From assembly GCA_947650365.1 (NCBI GenBank), contig OX393551.1:61373173-61437172 (forward strand): 64,000 nt of DNA. Direction: 5' to 3'. The notes below the pieces were generated by a model. The model ran no database searches. It saw nothing but the letters and a program-made list of their open reading frames with translations, and had not been told where the DNA came from. The DNA is from Chamaelirium japonicum. Taxonomy: Eukaryota; Streptophyta; Magnoliopsida; Liliales; Melanthiaceae. Position numbers and translations under genes: made by a program. Of this stretch, positions 25,323-39,530 are shown one piece after another. Positions within the stretch are counted from its first letter, which is position 1, and each line of letters begins with the position of its first letter.

Positions 25323-26920
25323 GTACGAATGCATTAGAATGGATATATTCGTGCGAATGAATTAGAATGGATTGTATGAATGAATTAGAATGGATCGTAT
25401 GAATGAATTAGAATGGATCGTGCGAATGAATTAAACTGGATCGTACGAATGAATTAGAATGGATCGTATGAATGAATTAGAATGGATCATTCGAATGAAT
25501 TAGAATGGATTGTATGAATGAATTAGAATAGAACGGATATATTCGTGCGAATGAATTAGAATAGATCGTACGAATGAGTAAGAATGGATCGTACGAATAA
25601 AATAGAATGGATCGTACGAATGAATTGAAATGAATCGTACGAATGAATTAGAATGGAAACATTCGAACGAATGAATTAGAATAGATCGTAGGAATGAATT
25701 AGAATGGATCAGACGAATGAATTAGAATTGATCGTGCGAATGAATTAGAATGGATTGTACAAATGAATTAGAATGGATACATTCGTGCGAATAAAGTAGA
25801 ATGGATCGTACGAATGAATTAGAATGGATCGTACGAATGAAGTAGAATGGATCGTACGAATGAAATAGAATGGATCGTACGAATGAATTAGAATGAATCA
25901 TACGAATGAATTAGAATGGATACATTCGAACGAATGAATTAGAATAGATCGTAGGAATGAATTAGAATGGATCATACGAATGAATTAGAATTGATCGTGA
26001 GAATGAATTAGAATGGATTGTACGAAGGAATTAGAATGGATACATTCGTGCGAATTAAGTAGAATGGATCGTACGAATGAATTAGAATTGATCGTACGAA
26101 TGAATTAGAATGAATCGTACGAATGAATTAGAATGGATACATTCGAACGAATGAATTAGAATAGATCGTAGGAATGAATTAGAATGGATCATACGAATGA
26201 ATTAGAATTGATCGTGCGAATGAATTAGAATGGATACATTCGAACGAATGAATTAGAATAGATCATAGGAATGAATTAGAATGGATCATACGAATGAATT
26301 AGAATTGATCGTGTGAATGAATTAGAATGGATTGTACGAATGAATTAGAATGGATCGTACGAATGAATTAGAATGGATCGTACGAATGAATTAGAATGAA
26401 TCGTACGAATGAATTAGAATGGATACATTCGAACGAATGAATTAGAATAGATCGTAGGAATGAATTAGAATGGATCATACGAATGAATTATAATTGATCG
26501 TGCGAATGAATTAGAATGGATTGTACAAATGAATTAGAATGGATACATTCGTGCGAATGAAGTAGAATGGATCATACGAATGAATTAGAATGGATCGTAC
26601 GTATGAATTAGAATGAATCGTACGAATGAATTAGAATGGATACATTCGAACGAATGAATTAGAATGGATCGTACGAATGAATTAGAATGGATCATACGAA
26701 TGAATTAGAATGAATCGTACGAATAAATTAGAATGGATTGTACGAATGAATTAGAATGGATACATTCGTGCGAATGAAGTAGAATGGATCGTACGAATGA
26801 ATTAGAACGGATCATACGAATGAATTAGAATTGATCATGCGAATGAATAAGAATGGATTGTACGAATGAATTAAAATGGATACATTCGTGCGAATGAAGT
26901 AGAATGGATCGTACGAATGA
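25323..26920 (+). repeat. Forward block: non-HOR patch, then HOR
   Basis: It opens with the second monomer set (GAATGCATTAG, TATATTCGTGC, AATTAAACTGG, GAGTAAGAATGG) to about 25620, matching 8.6 and 52.45 kb. Five to six HOR copies follow, some shortened. It ends with GAATGAATCC, where the two orientations share the core. Confidence 0.93.
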
Positions 26921-27570
26921 ATCCATTCTAATTCATTCGTTCGAATGTATCCATTCTAATTCATTCGTACAATCCATTCTAATTCATTCGCACGATCAAT
27001 TATAATTCATTCGTATGATCCATTCTAATTCATTCGTACGATCCATTCTACTTCATTCGCACGAATGTATCCATTCTAATTCATTCGTACAATCCATTCT
27101 AATTCATTCGTACGATTCATTCTAATCCATTCGCACGAATGTATCCATTCTAATTCATTCGTACAATCCATTCTAATTCATTCGCACGATCAATTCTAAT
27201 TCATTCGTAGGATCCATTCTACTTCATTCGCATGTATGTATCCATTCTAATTCATTCGTACAATCCATTCTAATTTATTCGCACGATCATTTCTAATTCA
27301 TTCGTATGAATGGATACATTCGTGCGAATGAAGTAGAATGGATCATACGAATGAATTAGAATGGATCGTACGAATGAATTGAATGAATTAGAATAGATCG
27401 TAGGAATGAATTAGAATGGATCATACGAATGAATTAGAATTGATCGTGCGAATGAATTAGAATGGATTGTACGAATGAATTAGAATGGATACATTCGTGC
27501 GAATGAAGTAGAATGGATCGTGCGAATGAATTAGAATGGATTGCACGAATGAATTAGAATGGATACATTC
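26921..27570. repeat. Reverse block, then a short forward block
   Basis: Reverse monomers run to about 27307 with several units lost. Forward monomers, about one HOR, run to 27570. The first switch is at CGTATGAATGG and the second at GATACATTC, followed by CCTTCTAATTC. Confidence 0.9.
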
Positions 27571-30500
27571 CCTTCTAATTCATTCGTACGATCCATTCTA
27601 ATTCATTCGCACGATCAATTCTAATTCATTCACACGATCCATTCTAATACATTCATACGATCCTTTCTAATTCATTCATACGATCCATTCTAATTAATTC
27701 GCACGATCCATTCTAATTCATTCGCACGATCTATTCGAATTCATTTGTACGATTCATTCTATTTCATTCGCACGAATGTATCTATTCAAATTCATTCGTA
27801 CGATCCATTCTAATTCATTCACATGAATGTAACCATTCTAATTAAATCGTACGATCCATTCTAATTCAGTCGCACGATCCATTCTAATTCATTCGTACGA
27901 TCCAGTTTAATTCATTCGTACGATCCAGTTTATTTCATTCGCACGAATATATCCATTCTAATGCATTCGTACGATCCACCCTAATTCCTTCGTATGATCC
28001 ATTCTAATTCATTCGGACGAATGTATCCATTGTAATTCATTCCAACGATCTATTCTAATTCATTCGTTCGAATGTATCCATTCTAATTCATTCGTGCGAT
28101 CCCATCTAATTCCTTCGCATAATCCTTTCTAATTCGTTCATACGATCCATTCTAATTCATTCGCACGATCAATTCTAATTCATTCGTATGATCCATTCTA
28201 ATTCATTCCTACGATCTATTCTAATTCATTCGTTCGAATGTATCCATTCTAATTCATTCGTACGATTCATTCTAAATCATTCGTACGATCCATTCTAATT
28301 CATTCGTACGATCCATTCTACTTCATTCTCACGAATGTATCCATTCTAATTCATTCGTACAATCCATTCTAATTCATTCGCACGATCAATTCTAATTCAT
28401 TCGTATGATCCATTCTAATTCATTCCTATGATCTATTCTAATTCATTCGTTCGAATGTATCCATTCTAATTGATTCATACGATTCATTCTAATTCATTCG
28501 TACGATCCATTCTAATTCATTCGTACGATCCATTCTACTTCATTCGCACGAATGTATCCATTCTAATTCATTCGTACAATCCATTCTAATTCATTCGCAC
28601 GATCAATTCTAATTCATTCGTATGAACCATTCTAATTGATTCTTACGATCTATTCTAATTCATTCGTTCGAATGTATCCATTCTAATTCATTCGTACGAT
28701 CCATTCTAATTCATTCGTATGATCCATTCTACTTCATTCGAACGAATGTATCCATTCTAATTCATTCGTACAATCTATTCTAATTCATTCGCATGATCAA
28801 TTCTAATTCATTCGTATGATCCATTCTAATTCATTCCTACGATCTATTCTAATTCATTCGTTCGAATGTATCCATTCTAATTCATTCGTACGATTCATTC
28901 TAATTCATTCGTACGATCCATTCTAATTCATTCGTACGATCCATAATACTTTATTCGAACGAATGTATCCATTCTAATTCATTCGTGCAATCCATTCTAA
29001 TTCATTCGCACGATCATTTCTAATTCATTCGTATGATCCATTCTAATTCATTCCTACGATCTATTCTAATTCATTCGTACAATCCATTCTAATTCATTCG
29101 CACGATCAATTCTAATTCATTCGTATGATCCATTCTAATTCATTCCTACGATCTATTCTAATTCATTCGTTCGATCGTACGATTCATTCTAATTCATTCG
29201 TACGATCCATTCTAATTCATTCGTACGATCCATTCTAATTCATTCATACGATCCATTCTAATTCATTCATACAATCCATTCTAATTCATTCGCACGAATA
29301 TATCCATTCTAATGCATTCGTACGATCCACCCTAATTCCTTCGTATGATCCATTCTAATTCATTTGGACGAATGTATCCATTGTAATTCATTCGTACGAT
29401 CCATTCGAATTCATTCATACGATCCATTCTAATTCATTCATACGATCCATTCTAATTCATTCGCACGAATGTATTCATTCGGACAATCTATTCTAATTTA
29501 TTCGTACGATCCATTCTAATTCATTAGCACGATCCATTCTAATTCATTCGTACGATTCATTCTAATTCATTCGTACGATCCATTCTAATTCATTCGTACG
29601 ATCCATTCTACTTCATTCGCACGAATGTATCCATTCTAATTCATTCGTACAATCCATTCTAATTCATTCGCACGATTAATTCTAATTCATTCGTATGATC
29701 CATTCTAATTCATTCCTACGATCTATTCTAATTCATTCGTTCGAATGTATCCATTCTAATTCATTCGTATGATTCATTCTAATTCATTCGTACGATCCAT
29801 TCTAATTCATTCGTACGATCCATTCTGATTCATTCGTACGATCCATTATACATCATTCGCACGAATGTATCCATTCTAATTCATTCATATGATCCATTCT
29901 AATTCATTCGCACAATCTATTCTAAGTCATTCGTACGATCCATTCTAATTCATTAGCACGATCCATTCTAATTCATTCGTACGATCCATTCTATTTCATT
30001 CGTACGATCCATTCTTACTCATTCGTACGATCCATTCTAATTCATTCGCATGAATGTATCCATTCTAATTCATTCGTACGATCCATTCTAATTCATTAGC
30101 ACGATCCATTCTAATTCATTCGTACGATCCATTCTATTTCATTCGTACGATCCATTCTTACTCATTCGTACGATCCATTCTAATTCATTTGCATAAATGT
30201 ATCCATTCTAATTCATTCGTACGATCTATTCTAATTCATTCGTACGATTCATTCTAATTCATTCGTACGATCCATTCTAATTCATTCGTACGATCCGTTC
30301 TACTTCATTCGCACGAATGTATCCATTCTAATTCATTCGTACAATCCATTCTAATTCATTCGCACGATCAATTCTAATTCATTCATATGATCCATTCTAA
30401 TTCATTCCTACGATCTATTCTAATTCATTCGTTCGAATGTTTCCATTCTAATTCATTCGTACGATTCATTCTGATTCATTCGTACGATCCATTCTAATTC

Positions 30501-31671
30501 ATTCGTACGATCCATTCTACTTCATTCGCACGATTGTACCCATTCTAATTCATTCGTGCAATCCATTCTAATTCATTCGCACGATCATTTCTAATTCATT
30601 CGTATGATCCATTCTAATTCATTCCTACTATCTATTTTTATTCATTCGTTCGAATGTATCCATTCTAATTCATTCGTACGATTCATTCTAATTCATTCGT
30701 ACTATCCATTCTAATTCATTCGTACGATCCATTCTACTTCATTCGTATGATCCATTCTAATTCATTCGTACGATCCATTCTAATTCATTCGTACGATCCA
30801 TTCTACTTCATTCGCACGAATGTATCCATTCTAATTCATTCGTACAATCCATTCTAATTCATTCGCACGATCAATTCTAATTCATTCATATGATCCATTC
30901 TAATTCATGCCTACGATCTATTCTAATTCATTCGTTCGAATGTATCCATTCTAATTCATTCGTACGATTCATTCTAATTCATTCGTACGATCCGTTCTAC
31001 TTCATTCGCACGAATGTATCCATTCTAATTCATTCGTGCAATCCATTCTAATTCATTCGCACGATCAATTCTAATTCATTCGTATGATCCATTCTAATTC
31101 ATTCCTACGATCTATTCTAATTCATTCGTTCGAATGTATCCATTCTAATTCATTCGTACGATTCATTCTAATTCATTCGTACGATCCATTCTAATTCATT
31201 CGTACGATCCATTCTACTTCCTTCGCACGAATGTATCCATTCTAATTCATTCGTACAATCCATTCTAATTCATTCGCACGATCAATTCTAATTCATTCGT
31301 ATGATCCATTCTAATTCATTCCTACGATCTATTCTAATTCATTCGTTCGAATGTTTCCATTCTAATTCATTCGTACGATTCATTCTAATTCATTCGTACG
31401 ATCCATTCTGATTCATTCGTACGATCCATTCTAATTCATTCGTACGATCCATTCTACTTCATTCGCACGAATGTATCCATTCTAATTCATTCGTACAATC
31501 CATTCTAATTCATTCGCACGATCAATTCTAATTCATTCGTATGATCCATTCTAATTCATTCCTACGATCTATTCTAATTCATTCGTTCGAATGTATCCAT
31601 TCTAATTCATTCGTACGATCCATTCTACTTCATTCGCACGAATGTATCCATTCTAATTCATTCGTACAATC
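27571..31671 (-). repeat. Reverse block, diverged left half, HOR right half
   Basis: From 27571 to about 28110 and from 29240 to 30200 the monomers are the diverged set, including AATGCATTCG with CCACCCTAATTCC at about 27960 and again at about 29310. A 143-bp unit (five 23-mers plus a 28-mer) is tandemly doubled around 29952 and 30095 (anchor ATTAGCACG). The remainder is HOR, including the first copy of the 4522-bp-offset duplication. It ends at ATCCTAGAATAG, a junction repeated at 36193. Confidence 0.93.
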
Positions 31672-32050
31672 CTAGAATAGATCATAGGAATGAATTAGAA
31701 TGGATCATACGAATGAATTAGAATTGATCGTGCGAATGAATTAGAATGGATTGTACGAATGAATTAGAATGGATACATTCGTGCGAATGAAGTAGAATGG
31801 ATCGTACGAATGAATTAGAATGGATCGTACGAATGAATTAGAATGAATCGTACGAATGAATTAGAATGGATACATTCGAACGAATGAATTAGAATAGATC
31901 GTAGGAAGGAATTAGAATGGATCATACGAATGAATTAGAATTGATTGTGCGAATGAATTAGAATGGATTGTACGAATGAATTAGAATGGATACATTCGTG
32001 CGAATGAAGTAGAATGGATCGTACGAATGAATTTGAATGGATTGTACGAA
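30300..32050. repeat. Segmental duplication (offset 4522), left copy
   Basis: Private marks recur 4522 bases later: CGATTGTACC (30531 and 35053), TCCGTTCT (30991 and 35513), TTCCTTCG (31218 and 35740), and the reverse-to-forward junction CCTAGAAT (31671 and 36193). The copy includes the orientation switch itself. Its edges are approximate. Confidence 0.88.
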
Positions 32051-32494
32051 TGAATTAGAATGAATCGTACGAATGAATTAGAATGGATACATTCGAACGA
32101 ATGAATTAGAATAGATCGTAGGAATGAATTAGAATGGATCATACGAATGAATTAGAATTGATCGTGCGAATGAATTAGAATGGTTTGTACGAATGAATTA
32201 GAATAGATACATTCATGCGAATGAAGTAGAATGGATCGTACGAATAAATCAGAATGGATCGTACGAATGAATTAGAATGAATCATACGAATGAATTAGAA
32301 TGGATACATTCGAACGAATGAATTAGAATAGATCGTAGGAATGAATTAGAATGGATCATACGAATGAATTAGAATTGATCGTGCGAATGAATTAGAATGG
32401 ATTGTACGAATGAATTAGAATGGATACATTCGTGCGAATGAAGTAGAATGGATCGTACGAATGAATTAGAATGGATCGTACGAATGAATTAGAA
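31672..32494 (+). repeat. Forward HOR block
   Basis: Nearly four regular HOR copies. It ends in AGAATGTC at 32491, then ATTCGCACG in reverse. The same bases join the two orientations at 10883. Confidence 0.94.
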
Positions 32495-34407
32495 TGTCAT
32501 TCGCACGATCAATTCTAATTCATTCGTATGATCCATTCTAATTCATTCCTACGATCTATTCTAATTCATTCGTTCGAATGTATCCATTCTAATTCATTCG
32601 TACGATTCATTCTAATTCATTCGTACGATCCATTCTAATTCATTCGTACGTTCCATTCTACTTCATTCGCACGAATGTATCCATTCTAATTCATTCGTAC
32701 AATCCATTCCAATTCATTCGCACGATCAATTATAATTCATTCGTATGATCCATTCTAATTCATTCCTACGATCTATTCTAATTCATTCGTTCGAATGTAT
32801 CCATTCTAATTCATTCGTACGATTCATTCTAATTCATTCGTACGATCCATTCTAATTCATTCGTACGATCCATTCTACTTCATTCGTACGAATGTATCCA
32901 TTCTAATTCATTCGTACAATCCATTCTAATTCATTCGCACGATCAATTCTAATTCATTCGTATGATCCATTCTAATTCATTCCTACGATCTATTCTATTT
33001 CATTCGTACGATCCATTCTAATTCATTAATATGATCCATTCTAATCCATTCGTACGAATGTATCCATTCTAATTCATTTGTACGATTCATTCTAATTCAT
33101 TCGTACGATCCATTCTCATTCATTCGTACGATCCATTCTGATTCATTCGCACGATCCATTCTAATTCATTCGTACGATCCATTCTACTTCATTCGCACGA
33201 ATGTATCCATTCTAATTCATTCGTACAATCCATTCTAATTCATTCGCAAGATCAATTCTAATTCATTCGTATGATCCATTTTAATTCATTCCTACGATCT
33301 ATTCTAATTCATTCGTTCGAATGTATCCATTCTAATTCATTCGTACGATCCATTCTAATTCATTCGTACGAATGTATCTATTCTAATTCATTCGTACAAT
33401 CCATTCTAATTCATTCGCACGATCAATTCTAATTCATTCGTATGATCCATTCTAATTCATTCCTACGATATATTCTAATTCATTCGTTCGAATGTATCCA
33501 TTCTAATTCATTCGTACGATTCATTGTAATTCATTCGTACGATCCATTCTAATTCATTCGTACGATCCATTCTACTTCATTCGCACGAATGTATCCATTC
33601 TAATTCATTCGTACAATCCATTCTAATTCATTCGCACGATCAATTCTAATTCATTCGTATGATCCATTCTAATTCATTCCTACGATCTATTCTAATTCGT
33701 TCGTTCTAATGTATCCATTCTAATTCATTCGTACGATTCATTATAATTCATTCGTACGATCCATTCTAATTCATTCGTACGATCCATTCTACTTCATTCG
33801 CACGAATGTATCCATTCTAATTCATTCGTACAATCCATTCTAATTCATTCGCACGATCAATTCTAATTCATTCGTATGATCTATTCTAATTCATTCCTAC
33901 GATCTATTCTAATTCATTCGTTCGAATGTATCCATTCTAATTCATTCGTACAATCCATTCTAATTCATTCGTACGATTCATTCTAATTCATTCGTATCAT
34001 TCGTACAATCCATTCTAATTCATTCGTACGATTCATTCTAATTCATTCGTACGATCCATTCTAATTCATTCGTACGATCCATTCTACTTCATTCGCACGA
34101 ATGTATCCATTCTAATTCATTCGTACAATCCATTCTAATTCATTCGCACGATCAATTCTAATTCATTCGTATGATCCATTCTAATTCATTCCTACGATCT
34201 ATTCTAATTCATTCGTTCTAATGTATCCATTCTAATTCATTTGTACGATTCATTATAATTCATTCGTACGATCCATTCTAATTCATTCGTACGATCCATT
34301 CTACTTCATTCGCACGAATGTATCCATTCTAATTCATTCGTACAATCCATTCTAATTCATTCGCACGATCAATTCTTATTCATTCGTATGATCCATTCTA
34401 ATTCATT
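32495..34407 (-). repeat. Reverse HOR block
   Basis: About eight to nine HOR copies. Damaged patches lie near 33010-33060 (ATTAATATG) and 33990-34010, where TTCGTATC is followed by ATTCGTAC. It meets forward sequence at AATTCATTGGATAC. Confidence 0.94.
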
Positions 34408-34717
34408 GGATACATTCGAACGAATGAATTAGAATAGATCGTAGGAATGAATTAGAATGGATCATACGAATGAATTAGAAATGATCGTGCGAATGAATTA
34501 GAATGGATTGTACGAATGAATTAGAATAGATACATTCGTGCGAATGAAGTAGAATGGATCGTACGAATGAATTAGAATAGATCGTACGAATGAATTAGAA
34601 TGAATCGTACGAATGAATTAGAATGAATCGTACGAATGAATTAGAATGGATACATTCGTGCGAATGAAGTAGAATAGATCGTACGAATGAATTAGAATGG
34701 ATCGTACGAATGAATTA
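34408..34717 (+). repeat. Short forward block
   Basis: About one and a half HORs. It ends in AATTAGTACGATCC, a monomer cut inside its core at the switch. Confidence 0.92.
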
Positions 34718-36193
34718 GTACGATCCATTCTAATCCATTCGTACGATCCATGGTAATTCATTCGTACGATCCATGGTAATTCATTCATACGATCCATTCT
34801 AATTCATTCCTACGATCCATTCTACTTCATTCGCACGAATGTATCCATTCTAATTCATTCGTACAATCCATTCTAATTCATTCGCACGATCAATTCTAAT
34901 TCATTCGTATGATCCATTCTAATTCATTCCTACGATCTATTCTAATTCATTCGTTCGAATGTTTCCATTCTAATTCATTCGTACGATTCATTCTAATTCA
35001 TTCGTACGATCCATTCTAATTCATTCGTACGATCCATTCTACTTCATTCGCACGATTGTACCCATTCTAATTCATTCGTGCAATCCATTCTAATTCATTC
35101 GCACGATCATTTCTAATTCATTCGTATGATCCATTCTAATTCATTCCTACGATCTATTCTAATTCATTCGTTCGAATGTATCCATTCTAATTCATTCGTA
35201 CGATTCATTCTAATTCATTCGTACGATCCATTCTAATTCATTCGTACGATCCATTCTACTTCATTCGTATGATCCATTCTAATTCATTCGTACGATCCAT
35301 TCTAATTCATTCGTACGATCCATTCTACTTCATTCGCACGAATGTATCCATTCTAATTCATTCGTACAATCCATTCTAATTCATTCGCACGATCAATTCT
35401 AATTCATTCATATGATCCATTCTAATTCATTCCTACGATCTATTCTAATTCATTCGTTCGAATGTATCCATTCTAATTCATTCGTACGATTCATTCTAAT
35501 TCATTCGTACGATCCGTTCTAGCTCATTCGCACGAATGTATCCATTCTAATTCATTCGTGCAATCCATTCTAATTCATTCGCACGATCAATTCTAATTCA
35601 TTCGTATGATCCATTCTAATTCAATCCTACGATCTATTCTAATTCATTCGTTCGAATGTATCCATTCTAATTCATTCGTACGATTCATTCTAATTCATTC
35701 GTACGATCCATTCTAATTCATTCGTACGATCTATTCTACTTCCTTCGCACGAATGTATCCATTCTAATTCATTCGTACAATCCATTCTAATTCATTCGCA
35801 CGATCAATTCTAATTCATTCGTATGATCCATTCTAATTCATTCCTACGATCTATTCTAATTCATTCGTTCGAATGTTTCCATTCTAATTCATTCGTACGA
35901 TTCATTCTAATTCATTCGTACGATCCATTCTGATTCATTCGTACGATCCATTCTAATTCATTCGTACGATCCATTCTACTTCATTCGCACGAATGTATCC
36001 ATTCTAATTCATTCGTACAATCCATTCTAATTCATTCGCACGATCAATTCTAATTCATTCGTATGATCCATTCTAATTCATTCCTACGATCTATTCTAAT
36101 TCATTCGTTCGAATGTATCCATTCTAATTCATTCGTACGATCCATTCTACTTCATTCGCACGAATGTATCCATTCTAATTCATTCGTACAATC
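34718..36193 (-). repeat. Reverse HOR block
   Basis: It starts with a CCATGGTAATTC patch (twice, near 34748 and 34771) also seen at 11787. HOR copies that pair with 30.3-31.67 kb at a constant 4522 bases follow. Confidence 0.94.
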
Positions 36194-36572
36194 CTAGAAT
36201 AGATCATAGGAATGAATTAGAATGGATCATACGAATGAATTAGAATTGATCGTGCGAATGAATTAGAATGGATTGTACGAATGAATTAGAATGGATACAT
36301 TCGTGCGAATGAAGTAGAATGGATCGTACGAATGAATTAGAATGGATCGTACGAATGAATTAGAATGAATCGTACGAATGAATTAGAATGGATACATTCG
36401 AACGAATGAATTAGAATAGATCGTAGGAAGGAATTAGAATGGATCATACGAATGAATTAGAATTGATTGTGCGAATGAATTAGAATGGATTGTACGAATG
36501 AATTAGAATGGATACATTCGTGCGAATGAAGTAGAATGGATCGTACGAATGAATTTGAATCGATCGTACGAA
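34822..36572. repeat. Segmental duplication (offset 4522), right copy
   Basis: Right-hand partner of 30300-32050, with the internal strand switch at 36193 preserved. Similarity stops after about 36570, where this copy has GAATCGATCG and then flips to reverse while the left copy continues forward. The 2.8 kb between the copies is not duplicated. Confidence 0.88.
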
Positions 36573-36595
36573 TGAATTAGAATGGAAACATTCGT
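36194..36595 (+). repeat. Short forward HOR block
   Basis: Not quite two HORs, a copy of 31672-32050. It ends at GAAACATTCGTACG, passing into reverse ATTCATTC. Confidence 0.93.
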
Positions 36596-38857
36596 ACGAT
36601 TCATTCTAATTCATTCGTACGATCCATTCTAATTCATTCGTACGATCCATTCTACTTCATTCGCTCGAATGTATCCATTCTAATTCATTCGTGCAATCCA
36701 TTCTAATTCATTCGTGCAATCCATTCTAATTCATTCGTACAATCCATTCTAATTCATTCGCACGATCAATTCTAATTCATTCGTTTGATCCATTCTAATT
36801 CATTTCTACGATCTATTCTAATTCATTCGTTCGAATGTATCCATTCTAATTCATTCGTACGATTCATTCTAATTCATTCGTACGATCCATTCTAATTCAT
36901 TCGTACGATCCATTCTACTTCATTTGCACGAATGTATCCATTCTAATTCATTCGTTCAATCCATTCTAATTCATTCGCACGATCAATTCTAATTCATTCG
37001 TATGATCCATTCTAATTCATTCCTACGATCTATTCTAATTCATTCGTTCGAATGTATCCATTCTAATTTATTCGTACGATTCATTCTAATTCATTCGTAC
37101 GATCCATTCTAATTCATTCGTACGATCCATTCTACTTCATTCGCACGAATGTATTCATTCTAATTCATTCGTACAATCCATTCTAATTCATTCGCACGAT
37201 CAATTCTAATTCATTCGTATGATCCATTCTAATTCATTCCTACGATCTATTCTAATTCATTCGTTCGAATGTATCCATTCCAATTCATTCGTACGATTCA
37301 TTCTAATTCATTCGTACGATCCATTCTAATTCATTCGTACGATCCATTCTACTTCATTCGCACGAATGTATCCATTCTAATTCATTCGTACAATCCATTC
37401 TAATTCATTCGCACGATCAATTCTAATTCATTCGTATGATCCATTCTAATTCATTCCTACGATCTATTCTAATTCATTCGTTCGAATGTATCCATTCTAA
37501 TTCATTCGTATGATTCATTCAAATTCATTCGTACGATCCATTCTAATTCATTCGTACGATCCATTCTACTTCATTCTCACGAATGTATCCATTCTAATTC
37601 ATTCGTACAATCCATTCTAATTCATTCGCACGATCAATTCTAATTCATTCGTATGATCCATTCTAATTCATTCCTACGTTCTATTCTAATTCATTCGTTC
37701 GAATGTATCCATTCTAATTCATTCGTACGATTCATTCTAATTCATTCGTACGATCCATTCTAATTCATTCGTACGATCCATTCTACTTCATTCGCACGAA
37801 TGTATCCATTCTAATTCATTCGTACAATCCATTCTAATTCATTCGCACGATCAATTCTAATTCATTCGTATGATCCATTCTAATTCATTCCTACGATCTA
37901 TTCTAATTCATTCGTTCGAATGTATCCGTTCTAATCCATTCGTACGATTCATTCTAATTCATTCGTACGATCCATTCTAATTCATTCGTACGATCCATTC
38001 TACTTCATTCGCATGAATGTATCCATTCTAATTCATTCGTGCAATCCATTCTAATTCATTCGCACGATCAATTCTAATTCATTCGTATGATCCATTCTAA
38101 TTCATTCCTATGATCTATTCTAATTCATTCGTTCGAATGTATCCATTCTAATTCATTCGTACGATTCATTCTAATTTATTCGTACGATCCATTCTAATTC
38201 ATTCGTACGATCCATTCTACTTCATTCGCACGAATGTATCCATTATAATTCATTCGTACAATCCATTCTAATTCATTCGCACGATCAATTCTAATTCATT
38301 CGTATGATCCATTCTAATTCATTCCTACGATTTATTCTAATTCATTCGTTCGAATGTATCCATTCTAATTCATTCGTACGATTCATTCTAATTCATTCGT
38401 ACGATCCATTCTAATTCATTCGTACGATCCATTCTACTTCATTCGCACGAATGTATCCATTCTAATTCATTCGTACAATCCATTCTAATTCATTCGCACG
38501 ATCAATTCTAATTCATTCGTATGATCCATTCTAATTCATTCCTACGATCTATTCTAATTCATTCGTTCGAATGTTTCCATTCTAATTCATTCGTACGATT
38601 CATTCTAATTCATTCGTACGATCCATTCTGATTCATTCGTACGATCCATTCTACATCATTCGCACGAATGTATCCATTCTAATTCATTCGTACAATCCAT
38701 TCTAATTCATTCGCACGATCAATTCTAATTCATTCGTATGATCCATTCTAATTCATTCCTACGATCTATTCTAATTCATTCGTTCGAATGTATCCATTCT
38801 AATTCATTCGTACGATTCATTCTAATTCATTCGTACGATCCATTCTAATTCATTCGT
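36596..38857 (-). repeat. Reverse HOR block, very regular
   Basis: About ten HOR copies with few lost units. A local doubling of GTGCAATCC monomers lies near 36690-36740. It ends in a perfect 32-bp palindrome (38842-38873, centre 38857/38858). Confidence 0.95.
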
Positions 38858-39530
38858 ACGAATGAATTAGAATTGATCGTGCGAATGAATTAGCACGAAT
38901 GAATTAGAATGGATCATACGAATGAATTAGAAATGATCGTGCGAATGAATTAGAATGGATTGTACGAATGAATTAGAATGGATACATTCGTGCGAATGAA
39001 GTAGAATGGATCGTACGAATGAATTAGAATGGATCGTACGAATGAATTAAAATGGATATATTCGAGCGAATGAATTAGAATGGATACATTTGTGCGAATG
39101 AATTAGAATGGATCATACGAATGAATTAGAATGGATCAGCAAATTCGGAAACACATTCGTGCGAATGAAGTAGAATGGATCGTACGAATGAATTAGAATG
39201 GATCGTACGAATGAATTAGAATGGATACATTCGTGCGAATGAATTAGATCGAGCGAATGAATTAGAATGGATACATTTGTGCGAATGAAGTAGAATGGAT
39301 CGTACGAATGAATTAGAATGGATCGTACGAATGAATCAGAATGGATCGTACGAATGAATTAGAATGAATCATACGAATGAATTAGAATGGAAACATTAGA
39401 ATGAATCATACGAATGAATTAGAATGAATCATACGAATGAATTAGAATGTATCCATTCTAATTCATTCGTACGATCCATTCTGATTCATTCGTACGATCC
39501 ATTCTACATCATTCGCACGAATGTATCCAT
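38858..39530. repeat. Forward block with insert scar, then an 80-bp reverse flip
   Basis: Forward, non-HOR monomers run to about 39449. The 15-base insert scar lies at 39138-39152, and TATATTCGAGC and ACATTTGTGC monomers precede it, as at the other insert loci. About 80 bases of reverse satellite (to 39530) follow, ending CGCACGAATGTATCC. That ending and its continuation also occur at 57421. Confidence 0.9.
39138..39152 (+). mobile_element. 15-base scar of the 147-bp insert, second locus
   Basis: AGCAAATTCGGAAAC followed by ACATTCGTGC, the same fused junction as at 1061-1085. The shared left flank of about 100 bases indicates the two loci are copies of one event. Confidence 0.8.
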
